Of a stretch of 64,000 nt of DNA, positions 18,393-27,654 are shown in pieces. Below the pieces are notes generated by a model. That model worked only from the letters and a program-made list of their open reading frames with translations, was not told the origin of the DNA and ran no database searches. The position numbers and the translations under genes are program-made. Every line of letters starts with the position of its first letter. The first letter of the stretch is position 1. The DNA is from Leptospira mtsangambouensis (lineage in GTDB: Bacteria; Spirochaetota; Leptospiria; Leptospirales; Leptospiraceae), in assembly GCF_004770475.1 (NCBI RefSeq), contig NZ_RQHK01000002.1, positions 124,001 through 188,000 on the forward strand. Direction: 5' to 3'.

Positions 18393-18677
18393 ATGGCTAG
18401 AACATGTGTAGTAACCGGAAAAGGAACGACGGCAGGGAACAATGTATCCCATTCTCATAAAAAGAACCGCCGTATCTGGAAGGTGAATGTGATCACAAAG
18501 AAAATCTTTTTAGAAGACGAGAACCGTTGGGTTCGCGTTAAGATTTCTACACGTGCTTTGAGAACTCTTCGTAAAAAAGGTTTGAAAGTGGCAATCAAAG
18601 ACCACGGTGGCGATATCGCTGCAATCACTCCTAAAAAATACGTAGGGATTACTCCAAAAGCACAACCAGCAGCTTAA
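18393..18677 (+). CDS. rpmB: 50S ribosomal protein L28
   Basis: A 94-residue ribosomal protein L28. The start [20 protein letters not shown] is diagnostic, followed by [12 protein letters not shown] and a C-terminal RTLRKKGLK segment. Some bacterial L28 proteins have a zinc ribbon; here the only cysteine is Cys5, so this is the zinc-independent form. The C-terminal 15 residues, rich in Ala, Lys and Pro, are an extension. The stop lies inside a short A+T-rich hairpin (GCTTAAA with TTTAAGC) that separates it from nth. Confidence 0.96.
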   Translation: MARTCVVTGKGTTAGNNVSHSHKKNRRIWKVNVITKKIFLEDENRWVRVKISTRALRTLRKKGLKVAIKDHGGDIAAITPKKYVGITPKAQPAA

Positions 18678-18700
18678 ATTCTTTTAAGCGCACTTTTGGA

Positions 18701-19342
18701 TTGAAACAATCCAGAAAAACACCAAAAGTCACCGAAGTCTACCGTCTCCTCGAGGCGGAGTTCGGTGCAGTAGAAACTCCCCTCACGTTTACGAAACCTT
18801 ATGAATTAGCAATTGCGGTCATTTTAAGTGCACAATGTACTGATGAACGTGTAAACCAAGTCACACCCGAACTTTTTCGTACCTTTCCCACACTTGAATC
18901 TTTTGCAGAGGCACCTCTAACGGCCATAGAGAAAAAAATATTCTCCACAGGGTTTTATAAAAACAAAGCCAAAAGCATCCAGGGTTTTGCGCGGATGGTT
19001 CTTTCCGAATTCGGTGGTGAAATTCCAAAGACGATGGAAGAAGCCATTAAACTTCCTGGGTTTGGAAGGAAAACTGCCAATGTGGTTCTTGCAGAGATTT
19101 ATGGAGTCGTGGAAGGATTCGTTGTGGACACCCATGTGAAACGACTCACCAAACGATTGGGTTTTACAAAAAAAACTGATCCCGTACAAATTGAACGGGA
19201 GATGATGAAGATGACTCCTAAGGAGATTTGCCGAAACCTATCTCTGTACCTAATATTTCTCGGTCGTAAGTACTGCCAGGCCCGCCGGACATTTTGTTCG
19301 ACTTGTCCTCTTTCTTCCCTATGTCCTTCGTTTTCGGAGTAG
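18701..19342 (+). CDS. nth: Endonuclease III
   Basis: A base-excision repair glycosylase/AP lyase that removes oxidised pyrimidines. The helix-hairpin-helix LPGFGRKTANVVL contains the catalytic Lys124, and the catalytic Asp143 lies in VVDTHVKRL. The C-terminal [4Fe-4S] cluster motif is complete as C-x6-C-x2-C-x5-C. The only plausible start is a TTG at 18701. The last 125 bases, including the iron-sulphur motif, are overlapped by the antisense 3' end of the next gene, which is unusually long for a convergent overlap. Confidence 0.95.
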   Translation: MKQSRKTPKVTEVYRLLEAEFGAVETPLTFTKPYELAIAVILSAQCTDERVNQVTPELFRTFPTLESFAEAPLTAIEKKIFSTGFYKNKAKSIQGFARMVLSEFGGEIPKTMEEAIKLPGFGRKTANVVLAEIYGVVEGFVVDTHVKRLTKRLGFTKKTDPVQIEREMMKMTPKEICRNLSLYLIFLGRKYCQARRTFCSTCPLSSLCPSFSE

Positions 19343-20051
19343 GTTTCTCTAAACCTTCTTCTGTTTCCGATTCTTTTTTTTGTTTCCAAGAACGATTTCT
19401 ATCTGTTAAGTTTATGGATTCTAATTTGTAATCCAAACGAATTAAGTTTCGTTTGCGAAAGAATAAATTCAAAGTGCCAAGTCTACCATAGTCTTTTGGG
19501 CATTCAATTTGGTGTACATTGGATAAATATCGAAACCTAGACATTGGTTTCCCTTCTACAAGAAGGAAGAGTGGGAGTTCTGGGTGGTTTTGCCAAGGTA
19601 GGAGAGGAATTTTGGTTTCATCGTCGTTATTTACATAAACAATCCAACCATCGTAGTCCTCAATATTTTTGACATCGATCAGTTCTTGAATAGAACCTAA
19701 ACCAAGTTTGACGGGGCCATGGTTCATTTCTCTCGGTTTCCCAAGAGTGAATCCATCAAAGGGAAATTCTAAGGGTTTGTCTTTGGGCGTAAAAGGGTAC
19801 AACATGTACCCTTTCCCACGTTTTAAGTCCAAATCCATTTTTTCTCGTTCAACAAATCCGAGAAGGGCACTGAGGCCCCCACGTCCTTCCTCATCCATAC
19901 TGGTAAACAGTTCTTTACCACAATGGAAAAAAATTCGTAAAGGCCGGTCTTCTAAGCTTGGGTGAGCAAAAGAAACTGAGGAGAGAAGAAAAATCCCGAA
20001 TGTAACACTGGGAAACGGGGATCTTCCAAGAAAAGAAAGACGGATATTCAT
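19218..20051 (-). CDS. Exported protein of unknown function
   Basis: A 277-residue protein with an N-terminal signal peptide (a basic start, a hydrophobic GIFLLSSVSFAH stretch and a probable cut after FAH). The central part has acidic and aromatic strands, for example DYDGWIVYVNNDDETKI and PLFLLVEGKPMSRFRYL, without a family I can name. The last 41 residues are lysine/serine-rich, probably disordered, and are encoded antisense to the iron-sulphur end of nth. A shorter natural protein is possible if the tail is dispensable. It is divergent from the ubiA-like gene. Confidence 0.65.
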   Translation of the reverse strand: MNIRLSFLGRSPFPSVTFGIFLLSSVSFAHPSLEDRPLRIFFHCGKELFTSMDEEGRGGLSALLGFVEREKMDLDLKRGKGYMLYPFTPKDKPLEFPFDGFTLGKPREMNHGPVKLGLGSIQELIDVKNIEDYDGWIVYVNNDDETKIPLLPWQNHPELPLFLLVEGKPMSRFRYLSNVHQIECPKDYGRLGTLNLFFRKRNLIRLDYKLESINLTDRNRSWKQKKESETEEGLEKPTPKTKDIGKKEDKSNKMSGGPGSTYDREILGTEIGFGKSP

Positions 20052-20144
20052 AATTTGGGACCTTGGTTCTAAGAACGGAAGAAATCGAATCTGAATGAAC
20101 CAAAAAACCTTCAGTCTGTCTAAACTAAGGGCAGAAAGGATGCC

Positions 20145-21053
20145 ATGAACTTCTTTAAAAATCTAATTCTTTACGCTAAAATGGTTAAATTTTCCCATAC
20201 ACTCTTTGCTTTGCCCTTCGCTGGGATTAGTTTCCTCCTAGCTTATCTAGAATCCACGCTGGATACAGGTGATTTGCTCCGGATCGGGGCCCTTGTCCTT
20301 GTGTGTATGGTCACAGCCCGTAGCGCCGCGATGGGATTTAATCGTTATGTAGATTCGGAGATTGATGAAAAAAATCCCCGTACACAAAATAGAGAAATTC
20401 CTTCTGGAAAAATTTCCAAACTTTCGGCTCTTCTTTTCATTGGGCTTTCTTCTTTTATTTTTATCTTTGCCAGTTTCTTTGTGAACAAACTGGCATTTTT
20501 GCTCTCTTTTCCTGCACTGTTTGTTTTATTCCTTTATTCACTCACCAAACGATTCACTCTGTTTTGCCATTTGGTTTTGGGATTTGCAATTTCTCTTGCT
20601 CCTCTTGGTGCTTGGATTGCCATCACAGAAACTGTGAACTTGGTCCCAATTTTATTTTCTTTGGGACTACTCTTTCATATTTCCGCCTTTGATGTGTTAT
20701 ATGCCATTCAGGATATGGACTTTGACGCCAAAGAAAATCTTCATAGTATTCCTTCTCGTTTAGGAGAAACCAAATCAAGAGCCATCGCTGTTTTTCTCCA
20801 TAGTTTTTCTTTTGTATTTTTTATTTATGCAGGGATCAGTGCCGGACTTGGGCTTATGTATTTCCTGATCCTTTCTGTGATTGGAATTTTAGTTTTGTAT
20901 GAACATCGGATTTCTTACCAATACAAATCAAAAGATTTACCGATGGTTTTTTACCAAATCAATTCATGGATCAGCGTTGTTTTATTCCTGGCGATTTTAT
21001 TTGATAAGTGGAATGAGTTTTTATTAAAAATTTCTTCGGGTATTAGTTTCTAA
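20145..21053 (+). CDS. ubiA: UbiA family prenyltransferase
   Basis: A 302-residue polytopic prenyltransferase that joins a polyprenyl chain to an aromatic acid during quinone synthesis. Two Asp-rich Mg-diphosphate motifs are seen: [20 protein letters not shown] and [19 protein letters not shown]. About eight transmembrane helices are visible. It overlaps ubiX by one base, and the ubiA-ubiX pairing is typical for decarboxylation after prenylation. The homologue MqnP of the futalosine menaquinone route has the same motifs, so the pathway (ubiquinone-like or menaquinone) is not settled by this gene alone. Confidence 0.92.
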   Translation: MNFFKNLILYAKMVKFSHTLFALPFAGISFLLAYLESTLDTGDLLRIGALVLVCMVTARSAAMGFNRYVDSEIDEKNPRTQNREIPSGKISKLSALLFIGLSSFIFIFASFFVNKLAFLLSFPALFVLFLYSLTKRFTLFCHLVLGFAISLAPLGAWIAITETVNLVPILFSLGLLFHISAFDVLYAIQDMDFDAKENLHSIPSRLGETKSRAIAVFLHSFSFVFFIYAGISAGLGLMYFLILSVIGILVLYEHRISYQYKSKDLPMVFYQINSWISVVLFLAILFDKWNEFLLKISSGISF

Positions 21054-21649
21054 TGAAACTTGTTGTAGGTCTTGCAGGTGCTAGCGGTAGTATTTATGCC
21101 GCCCGGTTTCTTCGTGCTTTGTCTGAGATAGAAGGCGAAACCTATATCACTGCAAGTCCTGCTGCATTACGGATTTTTTCCGAAGAGTATGAAACCAAAG
21201 TGGAGTCAGCAGAAGAGATTCTATCTTTTGTAGAAAACAAATGGAAAACAAAAACCAAACACAGGTTTCACGTTCGTAATTTTTTTGATATTGGTTCTGA
21301 TATTGCCAGTGGTTCCAATACTTGGGATGGGATGGTTGTGATTCCTTGTAGTATGAAAACGGTTGCTTCGATGTCTGCGGGTCTCACGGAAAATTTAATT
21401 GAAAGGGCAGCCGATGTCAGTTTGAAAGAAAGAAGAAGACTGATTGTTGTGCCAAGAGAAACTCCCTACAACCGCATCCACCTAAAAAATCTTCTTAGTT
21501 TGGATGAAGCAGGTGCCATCATCCTTCCTGCCTCTCCTGGGTTTTACCAAATGCCAAAAACTTTAGATGACTTAGGAGATTTTATTGCGGGAAGGATTTT
21601 GAATCTTCTTGGGGTCAACCAAACTCTATTTCCTAAGTGGTTGGGGTAA
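21053..21649 (+). CDS. ubiX: Flavin prenyltransferase UbiX
   Basis: A 198-residue flavoprotein that prenylates FMN with dimethylallyl phosphate to make the prenyl-FMN cofactor of UbiD-type decarboxylases. The N-terminal [17 protein letters not shown] is the FMN-binding motif; the [27 protein letters not shown] segment and the [18 protein letters not shown] segment are diagnostic. It shares one base with ubiA (TAATG). Its 3' end overlaps the convergent thioesterase gene by 17 bases. No ubiD is present in the window. Confidence 0.96.
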   Translation: MKLVVGLAGASGSIYAARFLRALSEIEGETYITASPAALRIFSEEYETKVESAEEILSFVENKWKTKTKHRFHVRNFFDIGSDIASGSNTWDGMVVIPCSMKTVASMSAGLTENLIERAADVSLKERRRLIVVPRETPYNRIHLKNLLSLDEAGAIILPASPGFYQMPKTLDDLGDFIAGRILNLLGVNQTLFPKWLG

Positions 21650-22046
21650 AGTTCCGAAAGTAAGCAGTTGGTTTTCCATTATCACCTAAACAAACGTAGG
21701 TGATGTCACTTTCAATCACAGCAGACATTTTTCCCGTTTGTGGATTGTTCGTGATGGCCAAAGTGCGAGAGGTCACGGAAGATTTTCCATATTTTACGAT
21801 TTTTCCGTAAATTTGAATGATGTCTCCGGCCCGAGCAGGGGATCGAAACACCACATTGTCCATACTCATGGTGACAATATTGGTATAACGGATTTTATTC
21901 ATCACATACATTGCCATTCCCTCATCGATCCAGGAGAGCATTTTTCCCCCAAATAGATTGTTATGGTAGTTCAAATCGTCTGGTTGGACCAGGTGTTGGG
22001 TGACCAGTTCCATATCTTGGAGTTTGTTCTGAATCGTATCGACCAT
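21633..22046 (-). CDS. Acyl-CoA thioesterase, hotdog fold
   Basis: A cytoplasmic acyl-CoA hydrolase of the 4HBT/YciA type. The signature is the N-terminal [19 protein letters not shown], with the catalytic Asp region [15 protein letters not shown] following. From the ATG at 22046 the protein is 137 residues, which fits the family; an upstream extension to 22130 has no family counterpart and would overlap the divergent pyrB gene. Its 3' end overlaps ubiX by 17 bases. Acyl-chain preference cannot be deduced. Confidence 0.9.
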   Translation of the reverse strand: MVDTIQNKLQDMELVTQHLVQPDDLNYHNNLFGGKMLSWIDEGMAMYVMNKIRYTNIVTMSMDNVVFRSPARAGDIIQIYGKIVKYGKSSVTSRTLAITNNPQTGKMSAVIESDITYVCLGDNGKPTAYFRNFTPTT

Positions 22047-22112
22047 AAATACCAAAAAATATGTTTTCGATTTATTCGATACCAAAAACCCTAGAGAAAA
22101 GATTTCCGAACT

Positions 22113-23045
22113 ATGTACTCTTACTCCCACAAAAACATCTTAGACACCCTCCAATTTTCCAAAGAAGACTTGGATTTTTTAATCGAAAAAACAAACCGTA
22201 TGAGTGTCCTCCACGAATCGGGGGAAGCGTTTGGAATTCTGAATGGAAAACTCCTTGCCTCCTTATTTTTTGAAGCAAGCACACGAACACGTATGTCCTT
22301 TGAAGCAGCGATGGAGAGGCTTGGGGGAAGGCTCATCTCAACAGTGGGATTCCAGTTCTCTTCGATCTCAAAGGGCGAAACTCTTTATGACACTATGAAG
22401 ATGATTGAAGCCTATGTGGACATAGCAGTCATCCGCCATCCAGTAGAAGGGTCATCTCGGATTGCAGCAGGGGCGGTCAATATTCCTGTGATCAATGCTG
22501 GAGATGGGGCTGGCCAACACCCTACACAGGCCCTTCTTGATTTATACACCATCGTTTCTGAGAAAGGAAAAATCGAAGGACTAAACATTGCCTTTATCGG
22601 AGATCTAAAATATGGAAGGACCATCCATTCCCTAATCAATCTTTTAAGACATTATCCAGTTCACTTATATCTCATTAGTCCTGAAGAACTCAAACTTCCA
22701 GAAAAATACAAAAAGAACTTAGAAGGTTTTCCCATGACTTGGGAAGAAACCACAGACATCAAAGCGTTTTGGGATGCCGATGTTGCTTATGTGACAAGGA
22801 TCCAAGAAGAAAGATTTCCAGATCACAGAGAATACGAAAAACTAAAAGATATTTATAAGGTGAACAAAGAACTAGTTCTTGCCTCCAAAAAAGACACAAC
22901 CATCCTCCATCCACTCCCACGTGTGAATGAACTTTCTACAGATGTAGATGATCTACCGAATGCAGCTTACTTCCGTCAGGCGAAATATGGTGTGGTGGTC
23001 AGAATGGTTTTACTTTGTCTGAGTCTCGGAGTGAATTTTGACTAA
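22113..23045 (+). CDS. pyrB: Aspartate carbamoyltransferase catalytic chain
   Basis: Joins carbamoyl phosphate to aspartate, the committed step of pyrimidine synthesis. The carbamoyl-phosphate site [17 protein letters not shown] is clear, as is the [12 protein letters not shown] motif and the late [12 protein letters not shown]. The 310-residue length is normal. No pyrI regulatory subunit lies next to it. The 3' end overlaps the DUF2203 gene by eight bases, making it the first gene of the pyrB-DUF2203-dapL unit. Confidence 0.97.
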   Translation: MYSYSHKNILDTLQFSKEDLDFLIEKTNRMSVLHESGEAFGILNGKLLASLFFEASTRTRMSFEAAMERLGGRLISTVGFQFSSISKGETLYDTMKMIEAYVDIAVIRHPVEGSSRIAAGAVNIPVINAGDGAGQHPTQALLDLYTIVSEKGKIEGLNIAFIGDLKYGRTIHSLINLLRHYPVHLYLISPEELKLPEKYKKNLEGFPMTWEETTDIKAFWDADVAYVTRIQEERFPDHREYEKLKDIYKVNKELVLASKKDTTILHPLPRVNELSTDVDDLPNAAYFRQAKYGVVVRMVLLCLSLGVNFD

Positions 23046-23406
23046 AAAGATTTGGACACTAGCGGAAGCAAAAGAAGTCCTTCCACTCGTGCGAGACATC
23101 ACAAGAGAATACTATTTAAGAGCTAGTGTTCTTGCTGATGATGTAAGGAACAAATTATTACCAGAAAATGTTTTAGAAGCCAAAGAAGAAGAAATTGGTG
23201 AAATCGTAAACCATTGGACAAATGAAATTTTGGCAATGCAGATCGATGTCAAAGGATTGTGGTTGGTAGACTTTGATCATGGCAGTGGGTTCTATTGTTG
23301 GACCTGGGGCGAAGAAGACGTGTTATACGAGCATGGTTATTTTGAAGGATTTAGATCGAGAAAACTCATAGAGGAAAATAAAGAAGAAAATGACTCAGAT
23401 AAATGA
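23038..23406 (+). CDS. DUF2203-like protein
   Basis: A 122-residue protein resembling DUF2203 proteins. It opens with [21 protein letters not shown], the family-typical helix, and ends with a [22 protein letters not shown] segment followed by [10 protein letters not shown], close to the family pattern LVDFP...LCWR-GE...GF-R. The function is unknown. A TTG at 23038 is the start; it overlaps pyrB by eight bases and dapL by 17, which implies translational coupling. Confidence 0.8.
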   Translation: MTKKIWTLAEAKEVLPLVRDITREYYLRASVLADDVRNKLLPENVLEAKEEEIGEIVNHWTNEILAMQIDVKGLWLVDFDHGSGFYCWTWGEEDVLYEHGYFEGFRSRKLIEENKEENDSDK

Positions 23407-24616
23407 AAACTATTTAAAATTGAAAGCAGGATATCTTTTTCCTGAAATCGGAAGAAGAGTGAAGGCTTATTCAGATGCCAACCAAAGTGCAAAAATCATT
23501 CGCCTTGGGATTGGAGATGTGACTTTACCACTCGCGCCAACGATTGTGAATGCGATGGTTGATGCTGCAAAAGAAATGGGAAGTTCTGCAGGTTTTCATG
23601 GTTACGGCCCAGAACAAGGATATTCCTTTCTCATCCAAAAAATCATCGCTCATGATTATACTGCTCGCGGCGTCCAAATTGCAGAAGATGAAGTTTTTGT
23701 TTCTGATGGATCTAAATGTGACTGTGGAAACATCCAAGAGATTTTTTCTTTAGATAGTAAAATCGCCGTGGTTGATCCCGTGTATCCAGTGTATGTTGAT
23801 ACAAACGTAATGGCAGGTCGAACAGGAGAAGTGGGTGCAGACGGAAGATATGCGAATATCATTTATATGCCAGCCACCGAAGAAAACAATTTTGAACCAG
23901 ACTTTCCAAAAGAAAAACCAGATATCATTTACCTTTGTTATCCCAATAACCCTACTGGAATGGTGGCAACAAAGGCACGCCTTACCGAATGGGTGAACTT
24001 TGCCAAAAAAATGGGAAGTATCATTCTGTATGATTCTGCTTACGAATCCTTTATCCAAGATCCTGCAATTCCAAAATCCATTTATGAAATCCCTGGTGCC
24101 AAAGAAGTAGCGATGGAATTTCGTTCGTTTTCTAAAACTGCAGGATTTACAGGAACACGCTGCGCTTACCTTGTGATTCCCAAAGACCTAAAAGGAAAAA
24201 CAAAAGCGGGTGAAGAAATCAGTTTTAATTCTCTTTGGAACCGCCGCCACACCACCAAGTTCAATGGAGTGTCTTATGTGACACAAAAAGGTGCTGAGGC
24301 AATTTTCTCCGCACAAGGCCAAGTAGAAATAAAGGAACAAATTTCCTATTATATGCAAAACGCGAAACTCATCCGCGAAGGTTTGGCGACGGCAGGATAC
24401 ACCGTATTCGGTGGAACCAATGCTCCTTATATTTGGCTAAAAACCCCACGCGGATTAAAATCCTGGGAATTTTTTGACGAACTTTTGGGAAAAGCACAAG
24501 TGGTTGGGACTCCCGGCTCGGGATTTGGGCCGGCTGGAGAAGGATATTTTCGACTTTCTGCCTTTGGTAAGCGGGAAGACGTGATTTCTGCCATTGAACG
24601 AATCCAAAAAATGTAA
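23390..24616 (+). CDS. dapL: LL-diaminopimelate aminotransferase
   Basis: A fold-type I aminotransferase that makes LL-diaminopimelate directly from tetrahydrodipicolinate and glutamate, bypassing the DapD/C/E steps of lysine and peptidoglycan synthesis. This shortcut is known from plants, Chlamydiae and spirochaetes such as Leptospira. Diagnostic parts are the start [20 protein letters not shown], the GDGxx-like [26 protein letters not shown], and the PLP lysine Lys249 in [11 protein letters not shown]. The 408-residue length matches. It overlaps the DUF2203 gene by 17 bases. Confidence 0.97.
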   Translation: MTQINENYLKLKAGYLFPEIGRRVKAYSDANQSAKIIRLGIGDVTLPLAPTIVNAMVDAAKEMGSSAGFHGYGPEQGYSFLIQKIIAHDYTARGVQIAEDEVFVSDGSKCDCGNIQEIFSLDSKIAVVDPVYPVYVDTNVMAGRTGEVGADGRYANIIYMPATEENNFEPDFPKEKPDIIYLCYPNNPTGMVATKARLTEWVNFAKKMGSIILYDSAYESFIQDPAIPKSIYEIPGAKEVAMEFRSFSKTAGFTGTRCAYLVIPKDLKGKTKAGEEISFNSLWNRRHTTKFNGVSYVTQKGAEAIFSAQGQVEIKEQISYYMQNAKLIREGLATAGYTVFGGTNAPYIWLKTPRGLKSWEFFDELLGKAQVVGTPGSGFGPAGEGYFRLSAFGKREDVISAIERIQKM

Positions 24617-24634
24617 AATTTAGTCCTGGTTTTT

Positions 24635-24674
24635 CCCGTAGCTCCGATATATAAAAACAAGGTAGAGCTATGGG
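24635..24674 (+). promoter_or_regulatory. Hairpin burying the start codon of the next gene
   Basis: CCCGTAGCTC at 24635-24644 pairs with GAGCTATGGG at 24665-24674 to give a ten-base-pair stem with one G-U wobble. The ATG of the next gene (24670) lies inside the 3' arm, and the AAGG ribosome site (from 24659) lies in the loop. This would hold back translation of the downstream gene unless opened by a ribosome, protein or RNA. It is not followed by a T-run, so it is not a standard terminator for dapL. Confidence 0.5.
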
Positions 24675-25662
24675 AAAATGGAAATTCATCCTCTTTTTTG
24701 CAATGGTTGTGGGTCATATCTCACATATCAGCGCAGTATCTCCAGAACAGACGAATCTGGGGATTTTAATCTTTGAAAACAAAGAAAACTTAAATTTTAT
24801 CAATGTTGCTCTGAGTAATTTGGCTCCTTCGCAAGAAGAAACACAAAGTTCGGCGCAACCTGGAGCTGAAACTCCCGCTGCGGATCCTTCCAAAAAGAAT
24901 TTGGATTTTGATTATTTCAAACTCCTAAAAGCAGCCAACCAATCTGACTTTAGCGGAAACATGTGGTATCTGCAAAGTAACTATGTCTATGGATTTCGCC
25001 AACTTCGCCAAGCCCAAGGGGAGTTAAAAAATATTTTTGAAATCGTTCTTCAGAAATATATAGAAGATGCAAGAGCATTACTCGAAGCTGCGGCTCCTAC
25101 CATCATTCGCTCCAATGATAATAACGCCAAAGCATTGTTACGTCTTGGTTTTCGTGACCTTCGTTCTTCAGAAGACCTTTACACAACTGGTCTCAACTCA
25201 AGCCCACACCAATACCGATACAAACTCACTCTTTATAAAGAAGGGATTCTTACGCTCCGTCGTGCGAAACGTTTTGCCATCCTTGCGATGATTTATAGCA
25301 AAACACCAGATGAGGACAAACCAGAATACCAATACCGATCCAACGAGGATTTAAAAGATGCTCGTAATGAAGAAAAACAACGTAACTACGAGAAGGTGAG
25401 AGATACCATCATCAACTTCGTAGAAAACAAACGTATGGAAAGAACGGTGGTTCCTCCCGGAAACCCGGATGCAAAACCTTTGGATCTTTTAGAACAACAT
25501 GATGACAATTATGGACTCATCACTTCTAAAAAATTGGATCTACTTATGGAAGCCAATGCACAAATCAAAGAGACGGAAGGTGCAAGACGTGAGTCAGTTC
25601 CTCCAACTCCAAAGTTTGATGAAAACGGAAAAGCCATCTACCCAGAAGAAAAGAAAAAATAA
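24670..25662 (+). CDS. Exported protein of unknown function
   Basis: A 330-residue protein with an N-terminal signal peptide (MGKWKFILFFAMVVGHISHISA). After it comes a low-complexity Gln/Ser/Ala/Pro linker (residues about 55-75), then a predominantly helical, charged domain rich in Tyr, Arg and Leu. I recognise no family. It lies downstream of dapL and is followed after one base by another exported protein with helical character, so the two may form a pair. Its start codon is embedded in a ten-base-pair hairpin (24635-24674). Confidence 0.7.
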   Translation: MGKWKFILFFAMVVGHISHISAVSPEQTNLGILIFENKENLNFINVALSNLAPSQEETQSSAQPGAETPAADPSKKNLDFDYFKLLKAANQSDFSGNMWYLQSNYVYGFRQLRQAQGELKNIFEIVLQKYIEDARALLEAAAPTIIRSNDNNAKALLRLGFRDLRSSEDLYTTGLNSSPHQYRYKLTLYKEGILTLRRAKRFAILAMIYSKTPDEDKPEYQYRSNEDLKDARNEEKQRNYEKVRDTIINFVENKRMERTVVPPGNPDAKPLDLLEQHDDNYGLITSKKLDLLMEANAQIKETEGARRESVPPTPKFDENGKAIYPEEKKK

Positions 25663-25663
25663 T

Positions 25664-26302
25664 ATGAAGTGGATTACAAGTGTTATCATCTTAAGTTTCA
25701 CTTTGGGACTTGTGGCCAAAACCACAATGTCTTACAGGGAACGTAAAAAACAATTAGATGGAAAAATAGCACTTGTACTCGATATCAAAGAACAGTTGAA
25801 GTTAGAGCCAGAAACTGGTAAAACTTCAATTGAATCCATCCGCACCCAAGTGGAAGAAACTTACCGTGCAGGTAACCGAGTGGAAATTGAAAAAACACTT
25901 TCCCTTGCCGAAGGGGACCTTCTTGTCACGCAACGAAAACTCTGTTTTCCCATGGAAGAATCAGCAAACGGGCTCTACCAAAAAGCCATGGGACAATGGA
26001 TCCTTCTTGAAGGAGAAGAAAAATCTGGTGCAAAAACTTTGGAATGGGATACCAAAGAAAAAATCCAAAGATACCTTTTGATGGCAAAAAGTGAAAAAGA
26101 CCACGCAAAAGAATACTTTTTGTCTGGGAATTACCAACTATCACTGCATACATACAAACGTTCGCTAGTTTACAGTCTTATGTCTTTACGATCGCAAAAA
26201 GCTGAGATCCCTGAAGAATACCAGTTGGCTGATAGTGTTTGGGTCCAACCAATTTGGATGGGACTTCATAAACAAAAGCAAACCTCAATCCAAGAAAACT
26301 AA
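25664..26302 (+). CDS. Exported or membrane-anchored helical protein
   Basis: A 212-residue protein starting at the ATG at 25664, one base after the previous stop; an upstream open frame lies inside the previous gene and is not real. Residues 1-22 (MKWITSVIILSFTLGLVAKTTM) are a signal peptide or anchor. The remainder is helical, with TPR-like runs at LLLMAKSEKDHAKEYFLSGN and LSLHTYKRSLVYSLMSLR. The family is not recognised. It probably works with the preceding exported protein. Confidence 0.65.
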   Translation: MKWITSVIILSFTLGLVAKTTMSYRERKKQLDGKIALVLDIKEQLKLEPETGKTSIESIRTQVEETYRAGNRVEIEKTLSLAEGDLLVTQRKLCFPMEESANGLYQKAMGQWILLEGEEKSGAKTLEWDTKEKIQRYLLMAKSEKDHAKEYFLSGNYQLSLHTYKRSLVYSLMSLRSQKAEIPEEYQLADSVWVQPIWMGLHKQKQTSIQEN

Positions 26303-26348
26303 AAATTTCGATTTTCACTGATAACAAATTCGAAAGAATGACTGCTTA

Positions 26349-27512
26349 GTGAAGTTCGAATCACTTTATCGTCATTTTTTGCTGACTAAGGCAACCCACC
26401 TTCCTGTGATTTCGGAAGACGGGGAACTTTTAGGTCTTCTTTCCAAAGATCGAGTTCACCGAGAGTTGTCTGATCTGGGAAGAGAGAGGGAAGACCTTGA
26501 CGAGATTCCTTTGGACATCCTCGAAAATGAACTTCACGAAAATCTTTTGCTCTATTTTAAAGAATCCACTCAGATCCCCGTTATTGGCCTGGACGGAGAA
26601 AAAAAAGACAATTGGGACAAACCTAGGTTTCTTGCTGCCTTCACTCGTTTTGATTCTACTAATGTCAGAGATCCCAAACTCGAAGAAATTGAATCCAAAC
26701 TAGAAAAGAAAAAAGAAAACGCAGACTCTGTGCAGTGGTTTATGGAGTTAATTCTTTCCCATTTCCCCGATGGACTTCTTGCGACTGATGTCAACGGATC
26801 CACTATTTTTTATAACGAAACCTTCGAAACCAATATTCTCACCAAACCTTTGTTTCGTGACTCTTTGCAGTTGACTGAAAAATACCTTCACAATCTCAAT
26901 CGGGAAGTCCTAGCCACTTATCTTAAGGATCATGATTTGACTTTGGGTAAAGATGCTGACACAAATGTATTACATACGAACATCACAGAACTTCGTACAA
27001 ACCTTCGCATCATCACTTTAAAAAAAGAGAAAAAGGTAGTTGGTTTTTTATATCATTTTTCGCCATCAAACTTTGCAGGTCCTACCGGAACTGGGAATTC
27101 TGAATTCCCAAATATGGATGAAGCTTTCCGTTCTAAACTTCCTTTAGAATCAGTTCTAGAAGAAATGGAAGCGCATTACATCCATAAGTCGCTAAAAAGA
27201 AATTCCAATAATATCTCTCATGCCGCAACGGAACTTGGTGTCCCAAGGACTACCTTACAAAACAGAATTCGTTTTTTAAAACTTTCGGAACGGTTTCAGA
27301 ATGAGGCCAAGGTAAAGTCCGTAATTCCGAGAAAACGCTCTGAAAAACCGGAAGAAAAACAAAAAAAAGTTTCCCCGAAAAAAAAGGCAATCTCTCCGAA
27401 TCAGGCAAAAACCAAGGAGAAACCTATGAAATCTTCAAAACCAAAGGCGAAAGCGAAGAAACAGAGCCCAAAACCAACACAAGTGGGGAAAAAGTCGAAA
27501 AAAAGACGTTGA
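26349..27512 (+). CDS. CBS/PAS-like protein with Fis-type HTH and basic tail
   Basis: A 387-residue putative regulator. Domains in order: a CBS-like region (FLLTKATHLPVISEDGELLGLLS, about residues 10-35, with a second half near 80-100), a PAS-like region (residues about 130-160: MELILSHFPDGLLATDVNG), and a C-terminal Fis/NtrC-type helix-turn-helix (SNNISHAATELGVPRTTLQN). No AAA+ sigma-54 activation domain is present between PAS and HTH. After the HTH comes a Lys/Pro/Ser-rich tail of about 60 residues that looks like a nonspecific DNA- or RNA-binding tail. The start is GTG; a tiny ATGACTGCTTAG reading frame sits just before it. Function: inferred DNA-binding regulator. Confidence 0.72.
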   Translation: MKFESLYRHFLLTKATHLPVISEDGELLGLLSKDRVHRELSDLGREREDLDEIPLDILENELHENLLLYFKESTQIPVIGLDGEKKDNWDKPRFLAAFTRFDSTNVRDPKLEEIESKLEKKKENADSVQWFMELILSHFPDGLLATDVNGSTIFYNETFETNILTKPLFRDSLQLTEKYLHNLNREVLATYLKDHDLTLGKDADTNVLHTNITELRTNLRIITLKKEKKVVGFLYHFSPSNFAGPTGTGNSEFPNMDEAFRSKLPLESVLEEMEAHYIHKSLKRNSNNISHAATELGVPRTTLQNRIRFLKLSERFQNEAKVKSVIPRKRSEKPEEKQKKVSPKKKAISPNQAKTKEKPMKSSKPKAKAKKQSPKPTQVGKKSKKRR

Positions 27513-27654
27513 CGAAAACACTCGGAAAAACAATTTTTTCATTACCGTTTGAGAAAACACCTCCGCACTTCGCTGTTTCACTTGCATACTTAACTTGCAC
27601 AAATGGTTTCCCGAATTTAATCAAATACCCTAACAAATCAATGTAGAACAATCT

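Noticed and set aside
25499..25663. Upstream extension of the gene at 25664
   Set aside because: It lies fully inside the previous gene's coding region and lacks a signal peptide; the ATG one base after the stop gives a proper leader.
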